DNA of 64,000 nt from UBA8752 sp002336475. GTDB taxonomy: Bacteria; Bacteroidota; Bacteroidia; Flavobacteriales_D; Sanyastnellaceae. The notes under the pieces were generated by a model. It ran no database searches and was not told the DNA's origin. It was given only the letters and a program-made list of their open reading frames with translations. This document shows positions 27,791-37,778 of this stretch, piece by piece; position 1 is the stretch's first letter; the number at the start of each line of letters is the position of its first letter. The stretch covers positions 2,294,001-2,358,000 of the forward strand of contig OX044365.1 of assembly GCA_943846755.1 (NCBI GenBank), read 5' to 3'. The position numbers and the translations under genes are program-made.

Positions 27791-30607
27791 ATGCCGAAAG
27801 ACACGAGCATCAAGTCCGTTCTCATCATTGGAAGCGGACCCATCGTCATCGGACAGGCTTGCGAGTTCGATTACTCCGGATCTCAAGCTTCGCGGTCGCT
27901 CCGTGAAGAAGGCATTGAGGTGACCCTCATCAATTCAAACCCTGCCACCATCATGACCGACCCGGTCGTGGCGGACAACATCTACCTCAAACCCCTCGAG
28001 CCAGAGTCCATTGAGGAGATCCTGCAGAAGCATGACATCGATGCTGTATTGCCGACCATGGGGGGGCAGACGGCATTGAACCTCTGCATCACTTGTGATG
28101 AGATGGGCATCTGGGAGCAATACAACGTCAAGCTCATCGGCGTCAACATCGATGCCATTGACATCACCGAAAACCGTGAACGGTTCCGCCAATTGATGGG
28201 CGAAATCGGGGTGCCCATGGCGCCTCAGGCCACGGCCAAGAGTTTCCTCGAAGGCAAGGAGGCTGCCCAGCAGTTTGGTTTTCCCCTGTGCATCCGATCA
28301 TCCTTTACGCTCGGTGGTGCGGGGGCTTCGATTGTGCACGATCCAGCAGAATTTGACGGGCTTTTGACCCGCGCTTTGCACATCTCGCCCATTCACGAGG
28401 TGATGATCGACAAGGCGTTGCTCGGTTGGAAGGAGTTTGAGTTGGAATTGCTGCGTGACGCCAACGACAATGTGGTCATCATCTGTTCCATCGAGAATTT
28501 CGACCCCATGGGCATCCATACGGGTGACTCTATCACGGTGGCACCTGCGATGACCTTGTCTGACACCACGTTCCAGCGCATGAGGGACATGGCCATCCAC
28601 ATGATGAATTCCATCGGTGCCTTCGCCGGGGGCTGCAATGTGCAGTTCGCGGTCTCGCCCGATGAGAAGGAGGACATCATCGCCATTGAGATCAACCCCC
28701 GTGTGAGCCGTTCATCAGCCTTGGCTTCCAAGGCGACCGGTTACCCCATCGCGAAGATTGCGGCCAAGCTGGCCATCGGGTATCACTTGGACGAGCTGAC
28801 CAACCCCATCACGGGCACCACAAGTGCGTTCTTCGAGCCTACGCTCGATTATGTCATCGTGAAAATCCCACGTTGGAACTTCGACAAGTTTGACGGTGCC
28901 AACCGCCAACTCGGATTGCAGATGAAGTCTGTGGGGGAGGTGATGGGCATTGGCCGCAGCTTCCAGGAGGCGTTGCAAAAGGCCTGCCAGTCGCTGGAAA
29001 TCAAGCGCAACGGACTGGGTGCGGATGGCAAAGAGCTGCGCGACCAGGACCAGATCTTGCATTCACTGGAGTTCCCTTCTTGGAACCGGTTGTTCCACAT
29101 CTACGATGCCATCAAGTTGGGCATTCCGATGGGCACCATTCAGGAGAAGACCAAGATTGACCTCTGGTTCTTGCGCCAAATTGAGGGTCTGATTGAAACG
29201 GAGGGCCGCATTGGACAGCACCGTTTGCAGGAGATCCCCTTTGAGCTGATGAAGGAGGCCAAGCTGAAAGGCTTTGCCGACCGTCAGATTGGCCACATAG
29301 TGCGGGCCAAGGAGAGCGAGGTCTTTGATCGGAGGGTGGAATTGGGCATCGAGCGCAGCTACCGTTTGGTGGATACCTGTGCGGCTGAATTCAAGGCACA
29401 GACGCCGTATTACTACAGCACCTTCTGCGAGGCCAATGAGTCTCCGAAAACCAATGGGCGGAAGATTGTAGTGCTCGGAAGTGGTCCCAACCGAATCGGA
29501 CAGGGCATCGAGTTTGATTACTGCTGTGTGCACGGTGTTATGGCGGCCCGGGCTGCTGGGTATGAAGCGGTGATGATCAACTGCAACCCAGAGACGGTGT
29601 CCACGGACAGCGATACGGCCGACCGCTTGTATTTCGAGCCGGTATTCTGGGAGCACATCTATGACATCATCCGCCACGAGCAGCCCGAGGGGGTCATCGT
29701 TCAGCTCGGCGGGCAGACGGCCCTCAAACTGGCAGAAAAGCTGGAGCGTTTTGGCATTCCCATTATGGGGACGAGTTACCAGGCGTTGGACATTGCGGAG
29801 GACCGTGGCCGGTTCTCGACGTTGTTGAAAGACCTGGAGATTCCCTACCCCGAATTCGGAGCTGTGACGTCTGCGCAACAGGCCATTGAGCTGAGCCGTA
29901 AGCTTGGATTCCCATTGTTGGTGCGCCCCAGCTATGTCCTTGGTGGACAGCGCATGAAAATCGTGATCAGCGAAAAAGGCCTGGAGCATCACGTCGTGGA
30001 CATCCTTCGCGACATGCCTGACAACCAGATTTTGCTCGACCACTTTTTAGAAGGTGCCATCGAGTGCGAAGCCGATGCCATTTGTGACGGTGAGGACACC
30101 TACATCATCGGTGTCATGCAGCACATCGAGCCGGCGGGCATCCACTCGGGCGATTCATATGCCGTTTTGCCTCCCTACAACCTGGGCGATTTGATTTTGG
30201 CTCAAATCGAGGACATCACCAAGAAGGTGGCGGTGGCTTTGGAAACGAAGGGCTTGCTCAACATTCAGTTCGCCGTCAAAGACGACACTGTGTACGTGAT
30301 CGAGGCCAACCCCCGTGCTTCGCGCACGGTGCCTTTTATCGCCAAGGCCTACCAAGAGCCGTATGTCAAGTATGCCACAGAGGTCATGCTCGGCGAGAAG
30401 AAGGTCAAAGACTTCAACTTCCAGCCCCGCAAGCGCGGATATGCGATCAAGATTCCGGTGTTCAGCTATTCCAAGTTCCCTGAAGTCAACAAGGAGCTCG
30501 GTCCAGAGATGAAGTCGACGGGTGAGGCCATTCGGTTCATCGACACCCTCCGCGATCCGTTCTTCCGCAAGGTCTACTCTGAGCGCAATTTGTACCTCTC
30601 CAAGTAA
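27791..30607 (+). CDS. carB: Carbamoyl-phosphate synthase large subunit
   Basis: A 938-residue enzyme that makes carbamoyl phosphate from ammonia, bicarbonate and two ATP for arginine and pyrimidine synthesis. Two homologous ATP-grasp halves are seen: VLIIGSGPIVIGQACEFDYS opens the first and VVLGSGPNRIGQGIEFDYCC opens the second near residue 560. ATP-grasp motifs include IEINPRVSRSSALASKATGYP and IEANPRASRTVPF. The protein stops after about 938 residues with RNLYLSK. The E. coli enzyme has 1,073, so the C-terminal MGS-like allosteric domain is missing, as in other Bacteroidota. The start is the ATG after a run of nine A; carA is not nearby. Confidence 0.96.
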   Translation: MPKDTSIKSVLIIGSGPIVIGQACEFDYSGSQASRSLREEGIEVTLINSNPATIMTDPVVADNIYLKPLEPESIEEILQKHDIDAVLPTMGGQTALNLCITCDEMGIWEQYNVKLIGVNIDAIDITENRERFRQLMGEIGVPMAPQATAKSFLEGKEAAQQFGFPLCIRSSFTLGGAGASIVHDPAEFDGLLTRALHISPIHEVMIDKALLGWKEFELELLRDANDNVVIICSIENFDPMGIHTGDSITVAPAMTLSDTTFQRMRDMAIHMMNSIGAFAGGCNVQFAVSPDEKEDIIAIEINPRVSRSSALASKATGYPIAKIAAKLAIGYHLDELTNPITGTTSAFFEPTLDYVIVKIPRWNFDKFDGANRQLGLQMKSVGEVMGIGRSFQEALQKACQSLEIKRNGLGADGKELRDQDQILHSLEFPSWNRLFHIYDAIKLGIPMGTIQEKTKIDLWFLRQIEGLIETEGRIGQHRLQEIPFELMKEAKLKGFADRQIGHIVRAKESEVFDRRVELGIERSYRLVDTCAAEFKAQTPYYYSTFCEANESPKTNGRKIVVLGSGPNRIGQGIEFDYCCVHGVMAARAAGYEAVMINCNPETVSTDSDTADRLYFEPVFWEHIYDIIRHEQPEGVIVQLGGQTALKLAEKLERFGIPIMGTSYQALDIAEDRGRFSTLLKDLEIPYPEFGAVTSAQQAIELSRKLGFPLLVRPSYVLGGQRMKIVISEKGLEHHVVDILRDMPDNQILLDHFLEGAIECEADAICDGEDTYIIGVMQHIEPAGIHSGDSYAVLPPYNLGDLILAQIEDITKKVAVALETKGLLNIQFAVKDDTVYVIEANPRASRTVPFIAKAYQEPYVKYATEVMLGEKKVKDFNFQPRKRGYAIKIPVFSYSKFPEVNKELGPEMKSTGEAIRFIDTLRDPFFRKVYSERNLYLSK

Positions 30608-30852
30608 TGCTGCCCGGGTTGTTTCGCACACTGATTGGACTGGTTGTCGCTTGGTTCGTCTTCCGCTTTCTCGACCGGTTGTTTGGTGGACGCGGGCGGA
30701 ATTCGCCCCGTCCAAACGCCCAAGGTGGGCCGGCTCGTGGTCAGGGCTCCGGAACTGAGCCCTCTGAGAAAGCCAAGGACGACCACCTTGGAGAGTATGT
30801 CGAGTTTGAAGAAGTTGCCGACGAAAAAGGAGGCGAAACCGAACCTGACTGA
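30607..30852 (+). CDS. DUF4834 family small membrane protein
   Basis: An 81-residue protein with one N-terminal membrane helix (LFRTLIGLVVAWFVFRFL) and a polar, Gly/Pro-rich then acidic tail. It matches the pattern of DUF4834, a small Bacteroidota family. Its ATG overlaps the carB stop (TAATG). Function unknown; the charged tail would lie in the cytoplasm if the helix acts as an anchor. Confidence 0.75.
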   Translation: MLPGLFRTLIGLVVAWFVFRFLDRLFGGRGRNSPRPNAQGGPARGQGSGTEPSEKAKDDHLGEYVEFEEVADEKGGETEPD

Positions 30853-30889
30853 AGGGGTGCAGGTTCTGTATGGTGCCTAACTTGCCCAT

Positions 30890-33439
30890 ATGAGCGACCG
30901 TCCAAACCCTGTCCAACGCTTGCGCGCTGCTTTGCCACATGTGCTTGCCATCGCTGTATTGATGGTGATTGCCGGCACTTTTTATTCGAAGTCATTTGAT
31001 GGTTACCGGCTGCGTATGCCGGACATCGAGCACCACATCGCCACCACCAAGGAGGTCAACGATCACCGGGCAAGAACCGGTGAGCAGGCGTTGTGGACCG
31101 ACAGTCAATTCGGCGGCATGCCCACGTTTCAGTTGGGGATGCGGACTTCGGATGTGAATGCGGGACATTGGTTAGGCAGGGCTTTGCGCATGGGATTCCC
31201 GAGGCCTGCGGACCACTTGTTGGTGGCGCTGTTGTGCGCCTATTTGTTGGCGGCAGTGCTGGGTTGTGGTCCTTGGATATCGGCGTTGGTGGCCATAGGT
31301 TTTGGATTGAGCTCGATCAACATTCTCTACCTCGGAGCCGGCCATGCGGCCAAGGTCATGTCCATCGCCACATTGCCCGGGATTTTGGCAGGAGTGCTCG
31401 TGGCGTACCGCCGAAACTTGTGGTTGGGCGCTGGGTTGGCGTCTGCATTTACCGCCATCAATTTGTCCGCCAACCACCTTCAAATGACGTACTATCTCGC
31501 TTTCCTTGTGGCGGGCATTGGCATCGCGGAGACCGTCAGGTTGGTGATGTCCGGGGCAGCGCGCCGTGCATTGTTAACGGGAGGTGTGCTGCTCGCGGCA
31601 GCTGGCATTGCAGTCATTCCCAACGGAGCTTTGATCAAGCCCACCTTGGACTACACACCACATACCACGCGTGGGGAAGTGTTGCTGACGCCTGATGCGG
31701 GCGTGGAGGTTGCGGATACTGGCCTCGATAAGGACTACATTTTGCAGTACTCGATGGGCAGGGGGGAGTGGTGGAGCATCATGGTGCCCGACATCAAAGG
31801 AGGAAACAATCCCTTGTATTGGGGCGAACAGCTCTTCAGCGGTGGCGCCTTCTATTTCGGTGCGATTTTGATGGCCTTGTTCATGGCGTCGTTGGTGTTG
31901 AGGCGCGATGTGTTGCGTTGGCCGATGCTGGCGGTGGGATTGTTGGCCATTGTCTTGTCCTGGCGAGAAACGTCCGGATTGACCGACTTTTTCCTAGAAT
32001 ATGTCCCGGGTTTTGCAAAGTTTCGGGACACCAAAATGATGCTGATGCTCATCCAATGCATGCTGCCCATAGGGGTGGGTTTGCTGCTTAAGGATGTCGT
32101 GGAGGGCAAGGTGGATTGGGGCAGAAAGCTGTTCATCGCGGCGGGCATTCCCGTGGCGCTGTTGCTCTTGTTTGCGGTCATGCCCACAGTGTTTTTTGAT
32201 TTCGAAAGCCATGTACGGCCAGACCGTGCTGTGGAACAGCTGGGGGCGGCCCGAGCGTTGGAACAGCGGTTGGAGGTTTACGGCGCTGACGTTTGGCGGA
32301 GCTTCGGGCTGGTTCTGCTGGCCATGTTGGCACTGCTTGCCGCTGTCCGACTGAGGGCGGGCGAAGCGCGCCCCATGCTCATCAACGGTGTGATCGGCCT
32401 TTTGGCTGTGGTGACATTGGTGGAAATGCAGTCTGTGGCGCGCCGCTATCAACCCGCTGATCGGGGATGGGTGCGCACGGTGGAGTACAAGGTTCCCTAC
32501 ACTCCGGGAGCGGCCGATCAGGCGATTTTGGCCGATCGGGTGCGCCGAAATCCAGCGGTTCAGCAGGCGATTGATGGGGAAGTGGAGCGGGTACGTGCTG
32601 CTTATCCTGATCGGATTGGCAAGCGGGAACAACGTGTGTTGGAGGCGGCAAAATTTGCTGGACTCCAGACCCTGGATCACTTTCGGGTGCTCAATTTGAG
32701 GGGGGCATTTAGCGATGCGACGACGAGTTTCTTCCACCGCAGTGTAGGCGGTTACCATGGGGCAAAGCTGCGCCGTTACCAAGACCTGATTGAACGGGTG
32801 TTGCAACCGGAACAAGAGCGGTTTGCATCGCTGGCCAATTCGGCGGGCATGGATGCAGCGTTGGCGGCCATGCCTGTCCATGCCATGTTGAATACCCAAT
32901 ACATCATTTACGATCCTGCACAGCAGCCCATTCCCAATGGACAGGCGCTGGGCAATGCTTGGTTTTCAACGGGATGGTTTATGGCCGATGGCGCAGATGC
33001 AGAAATGGCGGCAATGGAGTCTTTGAAAGACCCGCGGAATGCTGTTGTGCCGGAAGCGTATTCCGATGCCCTCGCTGGGGTGGTGCCAGGAGCCGCCTCG
33101 ACGGGCCGCGCAGAGCTTCTGTCGTTTACGCCGGATTTCCAAGAATACCGTGTTTCGGCACCTGCCAAAGGCCTGCTGGTTTTCAGCGAGGTGCATTACC
33201 CTGAAGGATGGCAACTGACCATCGATGGAGAGCCTGCAGATTTGCTGCGTGTGAATTATGCCCTGCGTGGAATGGTCGTGCCTGCTGGAGAGCATACCGT
33301 TGAGATGGCGTTTGAATTGCCATCTGTTCAATCGGCGCGCACGGTGGCATCACTGGGCAGCGGGTTGCTGTTGCTGTTTGTATTGGGCACCTTGGCCATG
33401 GCTTTTGTTGGCCGCGGTGCTGTGGAGGAAGTCAGTTGA
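30890..33439 (+). CDS. YfhO family polytopic membrane protein
   Basis: An 849-residue protein with about a dozen membrane helices in the first 540 residues, a soluble part, and a last helix near 820-840. The pattern DIEHHIATTKEVNDHRARTGEQALWTDSQFGGMPTFQ and LNLSANHLQMTYYLAF-like blocks is typical of Bacteroidota YfhO proteins. YfhO in Firmicutes takes part in glycosylation of lipoteichoic acid; here a role in adding sugars to a surface glycan is an inference. It ends by overlapping the convergent GNAT gene by eight bases. Confidence 0.88.
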   Translation: MSDRPNPVQRLRAALPHVLAIAVLMVIAGTFYSKSFDGYRLRMPDIEHHIATTKEVNDHRARTGEQALWTDSQFGGMPTFQLGMRTSDVNAGHWLGRALRMGFPRPADHLLVALLCAYLLAAVLGCGPWISALVAIGFGLSSINILYLGAGHAAKVMSIATLPGILAGVLVAYRRNLWLGAGLASAFTAINLSANHLQMTYYLAFLVAGIGIAETVRLVMSGAARRALLTGGVLLAAAGIAVIPNGALIKPTLDYTPHTTRGEVLLTPDAGVEVADTGLDKDYILQYSMGRGEWWSIMVPDIKGGNNPLYWGEQLFSGGAFYFGAILMALFMASLVLRRDVLRWPMLAVGLLAIVLSWRETSGLTDFFLEYVPGFAKFRDTKMMLMLIQCMLPIGVGLLLKDVVEGKVDWGRKLFIAAGIPVALLLLFAVMPTVFFDFESHVRPDRAVEQLGAARALEQRLEVYGADVWRSFGLVLLAMLALLAAVRLRAGEARPMLINGVIGLLAVVTLVEMQSVARRYQPADRGWVRTVEYKVPYTPGAADQAILADRVRRNPAVQQAIDGEVERVRAAYPDRIGKREQRVLEAAKFAGLQTLDHFRVLNLRGAFSDATTSFFHRSVGGYHGAKLRRYQDLIERVLQPEQERFASLANSAGMDAALAAMPVHAMLNTQYIIYDPAQQPIPNGQALGNAWFSTGWFMADGADAEMAAMESLKDPRNAVVPEAYSDALAGVVPGAASTGRAELLSFTPDFQEYRVSAPAKGLLVFSEVHYPEGWQLTIDGEPADLLRVNYALRGMVVPAGEHTVEMAFELPSVQSARTVASLGSGLLLLFVLGTLAMAFVGRGAVEEVS

Positions 33440-34688
33440 TGCGGTAGCCTGCCGCTTGCCAGCGCTCGCACCATTCGGCGAGCCATGCGCGCCGAGGTTT
33501 GAAGGCGTGCGGTGGAGCCTTACGGATCATCCACCGCAGAAAGGGCATGGCCAATGGCAGTTGTATGTGCACGAAGGTGGACAAGGGTACAGGAAATGCA
33601 CCGAGGGTACTCTTGATTTCAAGGGCGGTGCGGCCCATGACCACCCGACATGCGCCCAAAGAGATTCCCCATGCGATGAATTCGAACAGCATCCGCTGGT
33701 ACAGCGCCCGGTGCTTGTTGATTTCGGCTTCAAACCCTACGTAGTAGGCTTCTACGGTGCCACTATCGGCATGGTGCATGCCGCAATGGAACCCCACAAG
33801 GCGGCCTTCTTCCCGGTAGGTTACCACGGTAAAGTCACTTCCGAGTTCTCTTAAAAGGCGCGCAAAATCGCTGTTTTCCAGCCCCCCCATGACGATGCTC
33901 GCCCTTCCGTAGACTTGGTCGTACAGGTGGATGAGGTCGGGGCCCAGTTGGTCCAGTTCATCGGGGTCTGTGATGCGCTCAACCTCTAAGTCAGCGCTGC
34001 GGGACAAAATGCTGCGGACCTTGGTGCGGGCTTTGGTGCGAAGGGCTGCCTGCCATTCGTCTGTTGATGTCCAATCCGGATCGAGCGGAACTTCCATCAC
34101 CGGATCAAAGGTGGCCCTGGCCCAACGCTTGCTCCAATGCGGGGCGAGCTGGGCATCGCGTTCGGGTCCAAAATCTTTGGCCATCCAGACGCGGATTTTC
34201 CAATGCTTGGCGCATTGGTCGAACGCTTGTTCTGTCCACTGGACCTGCTGAGCTGGTGAAATCCCTTCTTGCCACAGGAAGGTGTGCTCCCCACTGCCCA
34301 GGCCTTGGCCAGCCACGAGGGTGCGAAAGCGGAAAGGCCGCCCACCGGGCTGCATAAGGGCTGTTGCCATGCGAACGCCCATGGAGACATCCATGTGTTC
34401 CGCAGGAGAGCGAGACTCTGATTGGACCGCTTGCATGAGGATGCCACCAAGCCAACTGCCACCCTCTGCTTTGATCATGCCCAGGCGGCATTGCACCTTG
34501 CCATGACCGGACATGGCCGTGAGGTATCGGCGGTCTAAATAAGCCGATCCTCCGGGCAGGGCATTCCACGCCTCCCAGGGGACGGCGTTGGGCGAATCGA
34601 ACCAATGCCACCGGGCCAGCTTTAGCTCTTTTGGCGCAAGGGTGCGCGCACCGTCAGCTTTGAGGAGGGTTGAAGTCGGTCCGGACAT
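33432..34688 (-). CDS. GNAT-superfamily (FemAB-like) acyltransferase-like protein
   Basis: A 418-residue protein with no signal peptide. WEAWNALPGGSAYLDRRYLTAM near the start and the C-terminal part (FTVVTYREEGRLVGFHCGMHH, VEAYYVGFEAEINKHRALYQRMLFEFIAWGISLGACRVVMGRTALEIKSTLGA) read as a GNAT domain of the Acetyltransf_6/FemAB-like kind found in Bacteroidota. The start at 34688 is chosen because upstream codons are antisense-like and overlap the DCC gene. Substrate unknown. It is probably transcribed from the same unit as the DCC and outer-membrane genes. Confidence 0.7.
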   Translation of the reverse strand: MSGPTSTLLKADGARTLAPKELKLARWHWFDSPNAVPWEAWNALPGGSAYLDRRYLTAMSGHGKVQCRLGMIKAEGGSWLGGILMQAVQSESRSPAEHMDVSMGVRMATALMQPGGRPFRFRTLVAGQGLGSGEHTFLWQEGISPAQQVQWTEQAFDQCAKHWKIRVWMAKDFGPERDAQLAPHWSKRWARATFDPVMEVPLDPDWTSTDEWQAALRTKARTKVRSILSRSADLEVERITDPDELDQLGPDLIHLYDQVYGRASIVMGGLENSDFARLLRELGSDFTVVTYREEGRLVGFHCGMHHADSGTVEAYYVGFEAEINKHRALYQRMLFEFIAWGISLGACRVVMGRTALEIKSTLGAFPVPLSTFVHIQLPLAMPFLRWMIRKAPPHAFKPRRAWLAEWCERWQAAGYRIN

Positions 34689-34762
34689 CGGGCGCGAAAG
34701 TAAGGGCTCCTGTACTTGCGGCGGCCCGGCTTCGCATGCTTTGGCAATTGAAAAGTGCCCCA

Positions 34763-35182
34763 TTAAGGCAAGAATCGATGGGGCGAAGAGGGCATAGGAC
34801 AAGTGGCTGGAACCTTCCCGAACCAACGGTTTCTCTGACGTGCGGTGATGCGGTATCCGCCTCTGCGCAGCGCCCCTGGTAAGGCGCGAAAAGCCCTAGC
34901 CCAGCCTTGGTGCCCGATGAGTTCAAGGGCCGCACCCGTGGCGGCCTCGCCGATCAGCATGGAAGTGGGGGTCCACAGGACCACGGCGTCGCGGCCTTGG
35001 AGGAGGAGTCCCTCGGTGCGGAGCAATTCCGCTGTCGCTCCGTTGAGTGGAGCGAACTGGAGGATGCGGTGGCCTTTGCGTTCCCAACGGATGAGCCTGC
35101 GCACCGCACGGTGGCACAGCGCACATTCCCCGTCATAGAAGAGAATGGGGCCGTTGGGCGTAGACTTAGAATTCTCCACCAT
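34763..35182 (-). CDS. DCC family thiol-disulfide oxidoreductase-like protein
   Basis: About 139 residues, starting NSKSTPNGPILFYDGECALCH. The FYDGECxxC motif near the N-terminus defines the DCC family (named for Asp-Cys-Cys), whose members have a thioredoxin-like fold. The CALC pair would be redox-active. The start at ATG 35182 overlaps the end of the outer-membrane gene by 17 bases; a longer start at 35254 is possible but less likely. Confidence 0.85.
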   Translation of the reverse strand: MVENSKSTPNGPILFYDGECALCHRAVRRLIRWERKGHRILQFAPLNGATAELLRTEGLLLQGRDAVVLWTPTSMLIGEAATGAALELIGHQGWARAFRALPGALRRGGYRITARQRNRWFGKVPATCPMPSSPHRFLP

Positions 35183-37721
35183 CGAAACTGCCGCCAGCAC
35201 CTCCGCCGTAGCTTCCTTTTCCTCGGCCGCGCTGTCCAGGTTCGAGCTTTCCAAACGACCAGGTCACTGTGGCGTAGACAAACCGGCTTTGACGCTTAAA
35301 GGTGCCGTCTTGGAAGAAGTCCCGCCCCTCTGAGGTATAGGACCATTCTTGTTGGTCGAACATGTCGCTGACGCGGAGCGAGCCTTTGACCTTGCCATCA
35401 TAGAAATCACGGCTTACGGCCGCGCTGTGCGAGATATAGCCTTGGAAAGTGCCCTGCGTATACTGCGATGGGGCCCTGTATCGTCCGTTGACTTGGACCT
35501 TCCAACCTCCTTTCAGGAGCGCTGAAACTTGGTAGCCGGCGCTGCCCTGAAAGCCATTGTTTCCAAGATCTGGAGCAAGGTTGGAGCCGTCGGTTTTTTG
35601 GTGGTAGATGCTGCCGTTGATCCGCAACTGGAGGCTGCGGCCCTTGCGCCACATGGCGACGACTTCCAGTCCGGAATTGGTCTGCCGAGCGAGGTTGACA
35701 TAGGTGCGGTAGGCAATGCCGGCATCATCGACAGAAATGAACCTCCGGATCACATCGCGGGTCGTTTTGTAAAACAACGAGGTGGTCACCGTCAAAGCCT
35801 TGGTGGTGAGCTGGTGGCCCAACTCCAAACCGTCGGTGTATTCGGGCAAAAGGAAAGGGTTGCCGTAGCGCAGGTTGCGCGGATCGGCATTGTCCACAAA
35901 GGGGTTTACCTGCCTCCCACGTGGTCGGTTGACGCGGCGGTTGTAGCTCAAGACCCATTGGTTCCTGTCGTCTACCGTGTAGCTCAGGTTGGTGGAGGGG
36001 TAAAAGCTGGTGTAGTCGTTCACGAAGGTGGCTTCTGCGCCGCCCAGTTGAGCCAAAGCGGCGGCAATGTCGCTGCTGTCTCCTTGCAGCTCGGCCGTGG
36101 TGTAGACCACTTCGCCGCGTCCTCCGAATTGCAGTCCCCAAGCCCCGTATTTCCTTCCCCATGTGACATATCCGGCATGGATGTCTTCGCGGTAGCGAAA
36201 GTCATAAGCTTGGACGAACGGCGTTCCCGCGCTGTCCCGTTGCCAGAACTGCTGGTCTTCATTGCTCTCGCGCAAGATGCTCTTGTAGCCGAGTTCTAGT
36301 TTGCCGTCGTTGTCCAATGGTTTCTCATAGTCCACTTGGAGGGTGGCGTTCCAATTTCCTCCATCGTTGAGGTTGGCGTTGGAGAGGTAGCCCGGGTCGA
36401 GCAGGGCGCTTGGGAGGTCTTGCCACAGGGAGTCGTGCGAGGTGTTGGTCCGCTGAGACCAGCGGGCAAAGGACTGCAAGACATGGCGCTCACCGTATTT
36501 GTGCTCGTAGCCCAAATCGATGTCCATGGAGGCGTTTTCGCGTTCAGACAAGCCGTAGCGGGTAAATCCGCCCAAGGCATCGGTACTCCATGACTCCAAA
36601 TTGACCACGTCTTCTATCCCGGAACTGACGCCCTCATTGGCGCGCAGTCCGATGTTCCAAGTGGTCTTCGGGGAAGGCATCCAATCGAGGCCGGTTTTGA
36701 AATTCCAACTCGACCGGGTGTTGTCGGTGAAGCTGTTGGAGGTCAGTACGCTGAGGGAGTCATAGTCTCCTCCCAATTCACCACCAAAGGCTTGTTCGCG
36801 CTCGCTGTCTCCACGGCGGAATCCAATCCGTTGGTTCCAGCCCGCATTCAGCGAAAAGTTGAGTTTCTGACCGCGGATGTTGCCGTTGAAGGAGCCGCTG
36901 TGGTTCTCGTCGGTTCCCCATGTGGCACTGACCTGGCCATTCTTGCCTTCGAGCTTGTCTTTTTTGAGGATGATGTTCAGGATGCCCGCCACGCCTTCTG
37001 GGTCATACTTGGCGGTGGGGCTGGTGATGATTTCTACGCGGTCGATGCTGCTGGCGGGAATCTGCTCAAGCAGGCTCTGGGTGGCTGAGCCGGTCATTCC
37101 AGAGGGCCGGCCATCGATGAGAATGGTCACGTTGCCCGAGCCCCGAAGGCTGAGGTTGCCATCGATGTCGACGTCTATGCTGGGGACGTTGCGCAGCAAC
37201 TCCGTCGCAGTTGACCCCGCGCTGTTGAGGTCGTCCCCAACGCGAAACACCTTGCGGTCGATCATCATTTCAAGGCTGGACCTTTGTTCCACAACTTCTG
37301 CGGCCTCCAAGGCCTGTATGTTGGGCTCAAGGCGCAGCGTCCCGAGGTCTTGCTCGGTGCCTCCGCGAGGGCTGAGTCGGATGTCACCGACCTCAGTGGA
37401 AACATATCCCATGAAACCAATTTGGGCCCTGAACCGGCCGATGGGGATCTCGGTGATGCGAAACCGTCCCTTGGCGTCAGTAACCCCTCCCGTGATGACC
37501 TTGTCTTCATCAAAGGCCAGGATGGAAATGGTGGCAAATTCAATGGGGGTTCCAGAGTCTCCGTCCTCGACGCTGCCAAAGACCACACCGATTTTGGGCC
37601 GATCAGCCATGTCGGGTCTGGCGCCTGACGGTCGCTGACCGCCACTGGGCCGTTGGGCCATGATGACGGTCGACAAAACGGTCATCAGGATGAGGATAAA
37701 TCGTCGTGCCATAATCTTCAC
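35166..37721 (-). CDS. Outer-membrane beta-barrel receptor, CarboxypepD-like/TonB plug type
   Basis: An 851-residue outer-membrane protein with signal peptide (RRFILILMTVLSTVIMAQ). A carboxypeptidase-regulatory-like domain (about 43-130, IGVVFGSVEDGDSGTPIEFATISI) is followed by a plug-like domain (TELLRNVPSIDVDIDGNLSL, ILIDGRPSGM, IEIITSPTAKYDPEGVAGILNIIL) and an OMP_b-brl_3-type barrel. It ends in a glycine-rich tail. Such proteins resemble TonB-dependent receptors; the ligand is unknown. It lies 57 bases after a beta-galactosidase gene, so it could serve glycan uptake, but this is inference. Confidence 0.85.
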   Translation of the reverse strand: MKIMARRFILILMTVLSTVIMAQRPSGGQRPSGARPDMADRPKIGVVFGSVEDGDSGTPIEFATISILAFDEDKVITGGVTDAKGRFRITEIPIGRFRAQIGFMGYVSTEVGDIRLSPRGGTEQDLGTLRLEPNIQALEAAEVVEQRSSLEMMIDRKVFRVGDDLNSAGSTATELLRNVPSIDVDIDGNLSLRGSGNVTILIDGRPSGMTGSATQSLLEQIPASSIDRVEIITSPTAKYDPEGVAGILNIILKKDKLEGKNGQVSATWGTDENHSGSFNGNIRGQKLNFSLNAGWNQRIGFRRGDSEREQAFGGELGGDYDSLSVLTSNSFTDNTRSSWNFKTGLDWMPSPKTTWNIGLRANEGVSSGIEDVVNLESWSTDALGGFTRYGLSERENASMDIDLGYEHKYGERHVLQSFARWSQRTNTSHDSLWQDLPSALLDPGYLSNANLNDGGNWNATLQVDYEKPLDNDGKLELGYKSILRESNEDQQFWQRDSAGTPFVQAYDFRYREDIHAGYVTWGRKYGAWGLQFGGRGEVVYTTAELQGDSSDIAAALAQLGGAEATFVNDYTSFYPSTNLSYTVDDRNQWVLSYNRRVNRPRGRQVNPFVDNADPRNLRYGNPFLLPEYTDGLELGHQLTTKALTVTTSLFYKTTRDVIRRFISVDDAGIAYRTYVNLARQTNSGLEVVAMWRKGRSLQLRINGSIYHQKTDGSNLAPDLGNNGFQGSAGYQVSALLKGGWKVQVNGRYRAPSQYTQGTFQGYISHSAAVSRDFYDGKVKGSLRVSDMFDQQEWSYTSEGRDFFQDGTFKRQSRFVYATVTWSFGKLEPGQRGRGKGSYGGGAGGSFDGGEF

Positions 37722-37778
37722 AACGTTTTCTGGGCGTTGAAGTTCAAAAAGAAGCTGTTTTAAGGGGTTCAGCCCCCA

